DNA of 14,813 bases from JAOPZY01 sp036495025 (GTDB lineage: Bacteria; Actinomycetota; CADDZG01; JAHWKV01; JAOPZY01). The stretch lies in assembly GCA_036495025.1 (NCBI GenBank), contig DASXNO010000218.1, forward strand, positions 1 to 14,813. Reading direction: 5' to 3'. A model generated the notes under the pieces. That model did no database searches. It was given only the letters and a program-made list of their open reading frames with translations, and was not told the DNA's origin. The position numbers were made by a program, and so were the translations under genes. Below, piece after piece: positions 1 through 8,451 of the stretch; the first letter of the stretch is position 1; every line of letters starts with the position of its first letter.

Positions 1-156
1 GCCAAGCTGGCCGCGGAGCTGGGAGGCGACGTTTCCTACACCCACACCGACGGGCGACCCACCTTGGTCGAGGCCGGCCAGACCGTTGACGCCGAGCACT
101 TTCGCCAGCTGGTCAACGCAGGGATCACAGAGGCCGAGCCCTCCGGCCAACCGTGA
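1..156 (+). CDS. 3' end of an unidentified protein (partial, 51 residues visible)
   Basis: Frame 1 is open from the window edge to a TGA at 154-156, giving the last 51 residues of a protein that starts outside the window. The visible part is soluble and acidic, with the segment TDGRPTLVEAGQTVDAEHF and a short proline-ending tail. No transmembrane stretch or catalytic motif can be seen, and I do not recognise the family. The stop lies 10 bases from the stop of the convergent hydrolase at 167, so the two genes end tail to tail. Codon use is GC-rich like the rest of the window, which supports real coding, but the short length limits confidence. Confidence 0.55.
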   Translation, partial: AKLAAELGGDVSYTHTDGRPTLVEAGQTVDAEHFRQLVNAGITEAEPSGQP

Positions 157-166
157 CGACGAAGGG

Positions 167-1081
167 TCAGCGTGTTCGCTGCGAGGCGCTGATGGGCCGA
201 GCCGCCACACTGGACCCCGCAGCTTGCAAGATCAAATCTGTCACCTCGCGGGGATGGGTGATCAACGAAAGGTGGCCCGAGTCGATCTCGATGGTCGTGG
301 CGTGCATCCGGTGTGCGAGGAAGCGCTCGAGCTCTGGCGACGTCGTGCGGTCCTGCCGTGAGATCGCATACCAGGATGGCTTCGACCTCCATGCCGGCAC
401 GGTGGTCCTGTCACCAAACAGCGTCTGCGATATGCGTCCTTGCACCGCGTACAACGCGCGCGCCCTGACTCGGTCGACACCGTTGGCAAAGTCATTGAGG
501 AATGCGTCCTCGGTGAGCGCCCCGAATCCGTTCTTGTAGACGATTCCCGCGTTGGCGGGTGGCGTCGGGAACATCTTCGCGAGCGCCGTATAGTCCTCAC
601 CTGCATCGGGGGCGCGCGCTGCGACGTAGACCAGACCCACCACGGTGGGGTCCACCCCAGCTTCTGTGATGACGGTACCGGCGAACGAATGCCCAACCAG
701 AATCGCCGGTCCCTCCTGCAGGGCCAGGATCCGACGGGTGTGCGCCACGTCATCGGCCAGCGAGGTCAGCGGATTCTGCACCGCGGTGGCGGTCAGTCCT
801 GCGTCCTGCAGGCGCTCGATCACCTGCGTCCAGCACGAACCGTCGGCATAGGCGCCGTGGACGAGTACCACGTTGCGAACTGCTCCGCCGGACGCTCTCC
901 GAGAAGGCACCGCAGTGCCGGCATCAGGGATGGCTGCCCCGGCGGCGGTGGCCCGGAGCGCCGGTTCCAGCCCGAGCATCGCCGCGCCCATCCCGGCCGT
1001 CGTCGCGGCGATCAGCTTCAGTGCATGACGCCGTGGCACGGCCGCCATGATCTCGGACAGCCGGTCCTGGTGCTCGTCCAT
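167..1081 (-). CDS. Tat-exported alpha/beta hydrolase (esterase-like)
   Basis: This 304-residue protein probably hydrolyses an ester or similar substrate outside the membrane; the substrate is unknown. The N-terminus has a twin-arginine stretch, PRRHALK (R17, R18), then a hydrophobic segment rich in Ala and Gly to about residue 50, as in a Tat signal peptide. The hydrolase fold follows: oxyanion-region HGAYADGSCW (from H75), nucleophile elbow GHSFAG with Ser132, a likely acid near D244 (SRQD), and catalytic His270 in DSGHLSLITHP. The elbow reads G-x-S-x-A-G rather than strict GxSxG. ATG 1081 was chosen because GGAGG lies just upstream and the Tat motif then sits near the start; the frame stays open further upstream to 1300, but that part has no signal features. 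It is divergent from the PI-PLC gene, with 218 bases between the starts. The family resembles the large alpha/beta hydrolase group (Pfam Abhydrolase_6) common in actinobacteria. Confidence 0.85.
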   Translation of the reverse strand: MDEHQDRLSEIMAAVPRRHALKLIAATTAGMGAAMLGLEPALRATAAGAAIPDAGTAVPSRRASGGAVRNVVLVHGAYADGSCWTQVIERLQDAGLTATAVQNPLTSLADDVAHTRRILALQEGPAILVGHSFAGTVITEAGVDPTVVGLVYVAARAPDAGEDYTALAKMFPTPPANAGIVYKNGFGALTEDAFLNDFANGVDRVRARALYAVQGRISQTLFGDRTTVPAWRSKPSWYAISRQDRTTSPELERFLAHRMHATTIEIDSGHLSLITHPREVTDLILQAAGSSVAARPISASQRTR

Positions 1082-1138
1082 GGGTGCCCTCCGCCGCGAG
1101 CCCAGTACAGCGAGTAACCCTCCCGCCGTCTGGAGACA

Positions 1139-1154
1139 TCCCCATCTTAGGGGA
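1139..1154. repeat. Short inverted repeat in the divergent hydrolase/PI-PLC intergenic region
   Basis: TCCCC (1139-1143) and GGGGA (1150-1154) form perfect 5-bp arms around ATCTTA. It lies 58 bases upstream of the hydrolase start. On the leftward strand the centre reads TAAGAT, a weak -10-like hexamer. A second small inverted pair, CTATCC (1224-1229) and GGATAG (1245-1250), lies 50 bases before the PI-PLC start. Both are visible in the sequence. An operator role is only a guess, and arms this short arise by chance in GC-rich DNA. Confidence 0.3.
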
Positions 1155-1299
1155 GGTGGGCTTGACCCGGGGAGCGGCCGAGAGCGGCCTCCTGCCAGCC
1201 AGGCCCGCACCACCACCACGAGGCTATCCCCGTCGCAGGCGCCAGGATAGAGTCGAGGGGTACCTGACATTCGGGACGCGCGGAAAGGACCGACACGCA

Positions 1300-2595
1300 A
1301 TGGGGAGCTACAACACGACGCTCGGCCTGGTCAACGTGAGTGGCAAAAACATCACGTCGACTGAGGTCAAGATCGACTACGCGGACGACTGGGACTACCG
1401 CGCAAACGACCCGAGTCGCGACAAGCCATGCCGCCCGGACCTGAACTTCACCGGACCACTCGCCAACAACGATTCAAGAAACGAGCGTGAGGAGATCTCC
1501 AGCGGTACGGAGAGGGGTTGCTGGTTTTCGGTTGGCATCACCTTCGACGACAACAGCACCATCAGCTTTCGCGCCAATCAGTGGGACGTGTTCACCAAAC
1601 AGAGCGGGGTCTACACGGATACGGTGCAGAAGTCTCCCCAGAATGGCCATTTGGAGGTCTTCCGAACCACCGGGGAGGACAGCGTACTCTACAGCAACTC
1701 CTACTTCATTCGTCCGATTGCCCCGCCGGACAACTCGGGCTGGATGGGCAGGTTGCTGGCAGCGAACCCAGCGGTCAAGCTCAACCAGATCACCATGCCA
1801 GGGAGCCACGACGCCGGGATGTACCGGCCGGGCGTTACCGACGTCAGCAACACCCAGCACCTCACAATCTTCGACCAGCTCACGGCTGGCTCTCGATATT
1901 TCGATCTCAGGATTTGCGTATGGAACGCGTGGGACTTCGAGCTCTGGACCTGGCACGGCGCCTCCTACGGAGGGAAACTCGACGACATCCTGGATGATGT
2001 CAGGAGGTTCATCGCAGCGAACCCAACGGAAGCGGTCTTCCTCAAGTTCCGATCAAATGTTCCGGCGGATCAGAAGCCCACCGTGGACATGGTGGGGTCA
2101 AAGCTTGCCGGCTACCTTTACCACAGCGCAGTCACGCCAGTCTTCGCCGAGGAGACGCTCGAGAACCTGAAGGGAAAGGTCGTGGCAGCCTTCCACCCCG
2201 ACTACGACCCCAACCTGATCAATTCGAACGCCGGCACCTTCCCGTACAGTGACTACGGCGACGAGAAAACAGGGGCGCTCATTTCGCACAGCGAAAACCA
2301 TTATCTGGGGGTGTACGACTCATACGCCGATTCAAACTCGATCGACGTCATGGAGCCCAACCAGCAACAAAAACGGATCGATCACGGGGGTTACGGCAAG
2401 GAATATCTCTTCCTGTTTTCTTGGACCCTTACGGGCTACGGGAGCATCTTCGACCTCGACTTGCTCTCCAGCACCGCCAATCCGCAACTCCCCAAGGTTC
2501 TCCATGCGAATAGCACGAAGCCGAACATCGTCTACATCGATGCGGTGGATCCCTGGATCTGCGGTCCCATCATTGCCATGAATCCCGGCCTGTAG
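1300..2595 (+). CDS. PI-PLC X-domain protein with an extra N-terminal domain
   Basis: This 431-residue protein has the hallmarks of phosphatidylinositol-specific phospholipase C. In order: QITMPGSHDAGM with His170 and Asp171, SRYFDLRICVW with Arg204, and LWTWHG with His219. These match the two catalytic His and the Asp/Arg of bacterial PI-PLC (His32, Asp33, Arg69, His82 in Bacillus numbering, recalled from the family). The expected reaction is metal-independent cleavage of a phosphoinositide or GPI-like lipid. Residues 1-140 form a separate Trp- and Asn-rich region (VSGKNITSTEVKIDY, ERGCWFSVGITFDD, ISFRANQWDVF) that reads like a beta-sandwich, perhaps aegerolysin-like; that is a weak guess. 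No signal peptide is visible, which is odd for a secreted lipase. ATG 1300 was chosen because GGAAAGGA precedes it and upstream residues look non-coding. Bases 2281-2400 contain 62 G/C of 120, against 82 of 120 in the malic enzyme (4141-4260), suggesting transfer. Confidence 0.85.
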   Translation: MGSYNTTLGLVNVSGKNITSTEVKIDYADDWDYRANDPSRDKPCRPDLNFTGPLANNDSRNEREEISSGTERGCWFSVGITFDDNSTISFRANQWDVFTKQSGVYTDTVQKSPQNGHLEVFRTTGEDSVLYSNSYFIRPIAPPDNSGWMGRLLAANPAVKLNQITMPGSHDAGMYRPGVTDVSNTQHLTIFDQLTAGSRYFDLRICVWNAWDFELWTWHGASYGGKLDDILDDVRRFIAANPTEAVFLKFRSNVPADQKPTVDMVGSKLAGYLYHSAVTPVFAEETLENLKGKVVAAFHPDYDPNLINSNAGTFPYSDYGDEKTGALISHSENHYLGVYDSYADSNSIDVMEPNQQQKRIDHGGYGKEYLFLFSWTLTGYGSIFDLDLLSSTANPQLPKVLHANSTKPNIVYIDAVDPWICGPIIAMNPGL

Positions 2596-2690
2596 GGCGC
2601 CGGGGGCCCGGTCATGCGGGCATCAGCCCTTTCGGGCAAGCATTGGGGCAGCGGCGGTTGCCCGGAGGGGAGCGGGGTAGGTTGAGCGAC

Positions 2691-3461
2691 ATGATGGAGA
2701 AAACGGTTCGTCTCGGGGACGTCGAGGTCCCGCGCATCGGGTTGGGCACGAACCGCCTGTCCTACAGCGAGGAGCACGTGGCGTTCGTCCGCGCCGCGGT
2801 CAGCGAGGGCATCCGCCACATCGACACCGCGCACCTGTACACGGGCGGTCAGAGCGAGACGACGATCGGCGCCGCCCTCTCGCCCATGCCTCGGGACGTA
2901 GTCGTGGCCACCAAGGGTGGCTACCAGCCGGGCGAAGGCCGCCCGGAGGTGCTGCGGGCGCAGATCGACGAGAGCCTCCAGCGGCTGCGCACCGACGCGA
3001 TCCCGCTCTACTACCTCCACCGGGTCGACCCCGAGACGCCGCTGGAGGAGAGCATCGGCGCCCTCAAGGAGGGCCGGGATGCCGGCAAGATCCGCCACGT
3101 CGGCATCTCCCAAGTCTCCATCGAGCAGGTCGAAGGGGCCCGGCGCATCGTACCGATCGCCGCGGTGCAGAACCACTACAACCTCTCGAACCGAACCTAC
3201 GACGAGGTGGTCGACCACTGCGAGAAGGAAGGCATCGTGTTCGTCCCCTTCTTCCCCCTGCGTGGTGTCGGCTCTCCGGTCCTCGACCGCATCGCCCGAG
3301 CGCACGGGGCGAGCCCCCCGCAGATCGCGCTGGCATGGCTCCTCCGGCGCTCCCCGATCGTGCTGCCCATTCCCGGCACGCTGACCCTCGACCACGTCAG
3401 GGAGAACCTCGGGGCCCTGGAGATCGAGCTCACCGCCGAAGAGGTTCGAGCCCTGGGCTGA
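2691..3461 (+). CDS. Aldo/keto reductase
   Basis: A 256-residue NAD(P)H-dependent oxidoreductase of the AKR superfamily, expected to be cytosolic and to reduce an aldehyde or ketone; the substrate is unknown. The full catalytic tetrad is present: Asp45 and Tyr50 (IDTAHLYTGG), Lys75 (VATKGG) and His110 (YYLHRVD). The C-terminal cofactor region PIPGTLTLDHVRENLGALE matches the usual AKR motif that binds the NADPH 2'-phosphate side. It is somewhat shorter than the common 270-320 residues but intact. Start choice is uncertain: ATG 2691 and ATG 2694 are adjacent and an in-frame TTG lies at 2682; the nearest purine-rich stretch (GGAGGGG, 2664-2670) would fit the TTG slightly better. It begins 95 bases after the PI-PLC stop and ends 200 bases before the malic enzyme, so operon membership is unclear. 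Confidence 0.9.
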   Translation: MMEKTVRLGDVEVPRIGLGTNRLSYSEEHVAFVRAAVSEGIRHIDTAHLYTGGQSETTIGAALSPMPRDVVVATKGGYQPGEGRPEVLRAQIDESLQRLRTDAIPLYYLHRVDPETPLEESIGALKEGRDAGKIRHVGISQVSIEQVEGARRIVPIAAVQNHYNLSNRTYDEVVDHCEKEGIVFVPFFPLRGVGSPVLDRIARAHGASPPQIALAWLLRRSPIVLPIPGTLTLDHVRENLGALEIELTAEEVRALG

Positions 3462-3524
3462 GCGCCGAGGACGCTGTGCGGGGCTCGGATGCCCGCTGGC
3501 GGGTGGCCGGTCTGGGGGGTAGCC

Positions 3525-3665
3525 GTGAAGACGGTGCGAGCGCTCTGGGGGGAGCATGTGCCCCGGGAGAAGCTCGGCAATCGCCAGGCCCGTCCCAGAC
3601 CTTCGAGACAAGCAGGTCTTCCAGCAATGATGCTGGCAAGCCCACCGGGGAAGGGGGACGCATGA
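3525..3665 (+). CDS. Possible 46-codon leader ORF overlapping the malic enzyme start
   Basis: The 200-base gap before the malic enzyme contains a GTG at 3525, preceded by a GGGGGG run about 5 bases away, opening a frame of 46 codons. It ends in TGA at 3663-3665, so stop and next start overlap as ATGA. That geometry is typical of translational coupling. The predicted peptide is basic, with many Arg, Pro and Gly, and matches nothing I know. A frame this long is not rare by chance at this GC content, and the codon choice is not distinctive. It is listed because a second mini-ORF with the same junction precedes zwf. Confidence 0.2.
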   Translation: MKTVRALWGEHVPREKLGNRQARPRPSRQAGLPAMMLASPPGKGDA

Positions 3666-5325
3666 GCACGATCATCCGTAACGACCCGAGGACACCCGAG
3701 GTCCTGCTCGATCCATTTCGCAATCGCGGCGTGGCGTTCACCGAGCCCGAACGGGAGGCCCTGGGGCTCGCCGGGCGCCTTCCGTCGGGAGTGCTGAGCC
3801 TCGACCAGCAAGCCAGGCGTGCCTACGGGCAGTTGCAGCGCCAACCCACCGACCTGGCGAAGAACGTCTACCTGGAGCAACTGCACGACCGCAACGAGAC
3901 CCTCTACTACCGGCTGCTGCTGGACCACCTCGCCGAGCTGCTGCCGATCGTCTACGACCCGACCGTCGGCGACGCGATCGAACGGTACTCCCACGAGTAC
4001 CGCCTCCCCCGGGGCATCTACCTTTCGATCGACCGGCCCGACGACATCACCAAGGCGTTCGCCACGCTGGGGCTGGGGCCCGACGACGTCGAACTGATCG
4101 TGTGCACCGACGCCGAGGAGATCCTCGGGATCGGCGACTGGGGAGCAAACGGCATTCAGATCTCGGTCGGCAAGCTCGCCGTGTACACGGCAGCGGCCGG
4201 TGTCGACCCGCGCCGGGTGATCCCGGTGTCCCTCGACGTCGGCACCGACAACGAGGAGCTGCTCAACGACCCGCTCTACCTCGGCAATCGTCACGGCCGT
4301 GTCCGCGGCGGCGCCTACGACGCCTTCATCGCCGGCTACCTCGAGGCCGCCTCGTCGCTGTTCCCGAACGCCCTGCTGCACTTCGAGGACTTCGGTCCCG
4401 GCAACGCCCGACGGATCCTCGAGCAGTACAAGAACAGGTACCGGATCTTCAACGACGACATGCAGGGAACCGGGGCGATCACCCTCGCCGGCGTCCTACC
4501 GGCCCTCAAGGTGACCGGGACCCCCATGCGCGAGCAGAGGGTCGTCGTCTTCGGCGCCGGCACCGCGGGGGTGGGCATCGCCGATCAGCTCCGGGACGCC
4601 ATGGTGCTCGATGGTGCCCCCGCCGACGATGCGACCCGCCGGGTCTGGCTGGTCGACCGCCAGGGCCTGCTCGTCGACGACATGGACGACCTGCGCGACT
4701 ACCAGCGGCCCTACGCTCGTCCGGCCGCCGAGGTGGCCGGATGGGGCAAGCGGCCGCTCACGCTGCTCGAAACGGTCCGGAACGCGAAGCCCACGATCCT
4801 GATCGGCACCTCGACCGCCCATGGCGCCTTTACCCGAGACGTGGTGCAGACCATGTCCGCCGGCGTGGAACGCCCGGTCATCTTCCCCCTGTCGAACCCG
4901 ACCTCGCGTATCGAAGCCATGCCCGCCGACGTCATCTCCTGGTCGGCCGGCAAGGCCCTCGTGGCCACCGGCATCCCGGTGGATCCGGTCTCCTACGACG
5001 GCGTCACCCACGAGATCGGTCAGGCCAACAACGCCCTGCTCTACCCCGGCCTGGGGCTCGGGACGATCGTCTCGAGAGCCAGCCATGTGACTCCAGGCAT
5101 GCTGCTGGCGGCGGCCGAGGCCGTGGCGGCCCAGGTCGACCCCAGCGCCCCCGGCGCCGCACTGTTGCCCGCCGTCTCCAACCTTCGTGCCTCCTCCGCG
5201 ACCACGGCGGTCGCCGTCGTGCACGCCGCCGTCGCCGACGGGGTCGCCACCGCGACGATCGACGACCCGGTGCAGGCGGTACAGGACGCCATGTGGCAGC
5301 CGGTCTACGAGGGGAGTGATCTCTG

Positions 5326-5326
<1 letters not shown>
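3662..5326 (+). CDS. mez: NAD(P)-dependent malic enzyme (Mez/malolactic-enzyme-like subfamily)
   Basis: This 554-residue cytosolic enzyme should oxidatively decarboxylate L-malate to pyruvate and CO2, making NADH or NADPH. Visible sites: catalytic Tyr98 (PIVYDP), Lys171 (SVGKLAVYTAAAG), metal ligands Glu242-Asp243 (HFEDFGPGNA) and Asp266 (FNDDMQGTGA), a Rossmann motif VVVFGAGTAGVGIAD (294-308), and SNPTSRIEAMP near the C-terminus. Overall wording is close to mycobacterial Mez (Rv2332) as I remember it, and also to lactic-acid-bacterial malolactic enzyme. In TDAEEILGIGDWG the position that is a substrate-binding Arg in animal and E. coli malic enzymes is Glu153, as is non-Arg in that subfamily; so a malate-to-lactate activity cannot be excluded from sequence alone. 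ATG 3662 follows GAAGGGGGACGC, a good ribosome-binding site. It overlaps fumarase by one base (TGATG), indicating one transcript. Confidence 0.93.
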
Positions 5327-6813
<1,487 letters not shown>

Positions 6814-6830
6814 GAGAGGAGCGGCAAGCA

Positions 6831-6848
6831 GCCGGGCGCAAACCCGGC
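6831..6848 (+). other. GC-rich hairpin between fumC and zwf
   Basis: GCCGGG (6831-6836) and CCCGGC (6843-6848) form perfect 6-bp arms around a CGCAAA loop, 17 bases after the fumC stop. There is no T-run after it, so it is not a textbook intrinsic terminator. It could separate fumC and zwf expression, act as an RNA-stability stem, or be incidental. The fold is read directly; the role is not known. Confidence 0.4.
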
Positions 6849-6907
6849 GATGATCGGCTGGGGGACGAGGAGAGCCCGAACGAGAGCCGCCCCCGAAAGG
6901 AGCCGGC

Positions 6908-6982
6908 ATGAGACCGACCGAGGCACTGCACCGGCAGGGCCAGAGCCTCTGGCTCGACGAAAAGCAGCGGGGTGCGCGATGA
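6908..6982 (+). CDS. 24-codon mini-ORF resembling the N-terminus of transaldolase
   Basis: ATG 6908 follows a strong ribosome-binding site (AAAGGAG, 7 bases before the start) and opens a 24-codon frame ending in TGA at 6980-6982. The stop overlaps the zwf ATG as ATGA, the classic coupling junction. The peptide contains LHRQGQSLWLDEKQR, close to the start of bacterial transaldolases as I recall them (LH-x-x-GQS-[IL]-WLD-x-x-x-R). A full transaldolase has over 300 residues; here it stops right after this block, with no later transaldolase sequence visible in the window. tal commonly precedes zwf in actinobacterial pentose phosphate operons. The simplest reading is that an internal deletion removed most of tal but kept its initiation region, which may now drive zwf translation. 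A small functional leader peptide is the alternative. The motif match rests on memory, not a search. Confidence 0.5.
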   Translation: MRPTEALHRQGQSLWLDEKQRGAR

Positions 6983-8439
6983 CGGCGGCCATGGGATCGA
7001 TCCGCCGGCCCGACGACCACGTCATCGTGCTGTTCGGTGCAACCGGTGACCTCGCCAGGCGGAAGCTGCTTCCCGGCCTGTTCCACCTGGCCGTGGCCGG
7101 CCTCCTGCCCAGGCGTTACCAGATCATCGGCTCGGGCCGCCGGGCCTTGCCGGACGCCGACTTCCGCGAGCGTGCGCGCGACGCCGTGGCGGAGTTCGGA
7201 CGCGTGAAGCCGGAGGGGGAGGCCTGGCAGACCTTCGAAGAAGCCCTCTCGTTCGGGGCGGCAGAACCCGACGACCCCTCACCGCTGGTCGAGGCGCTCC
7301 GGAGAGCCGAGGCCACGCTGGGGGGCAGCCCCCGGCGGCTGTTCCACCTGGCGGTGCCGCCCTCGGCCTTCGAGTCCATGGTGGCCATGCTCGGCGCATC
7401 CGGGCTCACCGAACGCTCCCGGATCATCGTCGAGAAGCCCTTCGGCACGGACCTGGCCTCGGCCCGTGCCCTCAACCAGACGCTGCATGCGGTGTATGAC
7501 GAATCCCAGATCTTCCGCATCGACCACTTCCTGGGCAAGGAGTCCGTCGACAACATCCTGGCCCTCCGCTTCGCCAACGGGCTGCTCGAGCCCATCTGGA
7601 ACCGGGACCACGTCAGCTACGTGCAGATCGACGTCCCGGAGACGCTCACCATCGTCGGGCGGGCCGATTTCTACGAGCAGACCGGCGCCTTCCGGGACAT
7701 GGTGGTCACGCACCTGGCCCAGGTGCTCGGCATCGTTGCGATGGAGCCACCCACCTCGCTCGGCGCCAAAGCGCTGCGGGACGAGAAGGCCAAGGTCTTC
7801 GAGGCGATGAACCCGATCGATCCCCGGCACGTGGTCCGTGGCCAGTACGAGGGGTACCGGGCCGAGAAGGGGGTGGCTGCGGACTCCGAGACCGAGACCT
7901 TCGTCGCCCTGAGGGCGGAGGTGGACAACTGGCGCTGGGCGGGGGTCCCCTTCTACCTGCGGACTGGCAAGGCCCTGGCTCAGAGCCGCCAGATGGTCGT
8001 CGTCGGGTTGCGGCAGCCGACGCTCCGCATGTTCCCGGTCGACCGCCGCGCGACCCCCGGCGGGCGAGGCAACGAGGTGGTCGTCGACTTCGCCGACCCT
8101 GGCTCCATCCACCTGCATTTCCTGGCCAAGGTACCCGGTCCTGAGATGCGCCTCGGGCCGGCCGCGATGGTATTCCGCTACTCCGACTCCTTCGATGCCG
8201 CTCCTTCAAGCTCCGGCTCCGCCATGGGCCTCGAGGCCTACGAGCGACTGATCCTCGAAGCCATGCTGGGTGACCAGTCCCTCTTCGCTCGCTCGGATGA
8301 GATCGAGCGCCTCTGGGAGGTCTCGACCTCCCTTCTGGAGCACCCGCCGCCGGTCGAGCCGTACCCTCGGGGATCGTGGGGCCCGCCGTCGGCGGACCGC
8401 ATCCCGGCACCGCACCGCTGGTACCCTCCCGAACCCTGA
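6979..8439 (+). CDS. zwf: Glucose-6-phosphate 1-dehydrogenase
   Basis: A 486-residue cytosolic enzyme oxidising glucose 6-phosphate to 6-phosphogluconolactone with NADP+ (or NAD+), the entry step of the oxidative pentose phosphate pathway. Motifs: dinucleotide-binding FGATGDLARRKL (19-30), EKPFG (152-156), active-site RIDHFLGKE (180-188) and the catalytic His245 in DMVVTHLAQVL. The last motif is usually read as QNHxxQ in E. coli-type enzymes; here Thr replaces Asn before the His. Length is normal. ATG 6979 was chosen because the NAD(P) motif then falls at residue 19 and the codon overlaps the stop of the transaldolase-like mini-ORF; there is no independent strong ribosome-binding site, so translation may depend on that coupling. 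ATG 6991 is an alternative. opcA, pgl and gnd are not in the window. The exporter gene starts 12 bases after the stop. Confidence 0.95.
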   Translation: MTAAMGSIRRPDDHVIVLFGATGDLARRKLLPGLFHLAVAGLLPRRYQIIGSGRRALPDADFRERARDAVAEFGRVKPEGEAWQTFEEALSFGAAEPDDPSPLVEALRRAEATLGGSPRRLFHLAVPPSAFESMVAMLGASGLTERSRIIVEKPFGTDLASARALNQTLHAVYDESQIFRIDHFLGKESVDNILALRFANGLLEPIWNRDHVSYVQIDVPETLTIVGRADFYEQTGAFRDMVVTHLAQVLGIVAMEPPTSLGAKALRDEKAKVFEAMNPIDPRHVVRGQYEGYRAEKGVAADSETETFVALRAEVDNWRWAGVPFYLRTGKALAQSRQMVVVGLRQPTLRMFPVDRRATPGGRGNEVVVDFADPGSIHLHFLAKVPGPEMRLGPAAMVFRYSDSFDAAPSSSGSAMGLEAYERLILEAMLGDQSLFARSDEIERLWEVSTSLLEHPPPVEPYPRGSWGPPSADRIPAPHRWYPPEP

Positions 8440-8451
8440 GCGTTTTGGGGG

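Noticed and set aside
36..392. Leftward 118-codon frame across the first gene end and the hydrolase end
   Set aside because: It overlaps the 3' end of the rightward gene and the hydrolase, with shadow-like His/Arg/Pro composition and no recognisable motif.
2626..2637. GCCC-TTTC-GGGC hairpin after the PI-PLC gene as a terminator
   Set aside because: Arms of only 4 bp and no T-run; short GC stems like this are common by chance here.
2532..4381. Long leftward open frames across the reductase and malic enzyme
   Set aside because: They oppose genes with intact catalytic motifs and show only Arg/Val/Gly-rich shadow sequence without any domain.
4102..5319. 405-codon frame inside the malic enzyme gene
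   Set aside because: Shadow frame, very Arg-rich; the malic enzyme frame has all conserved residues.
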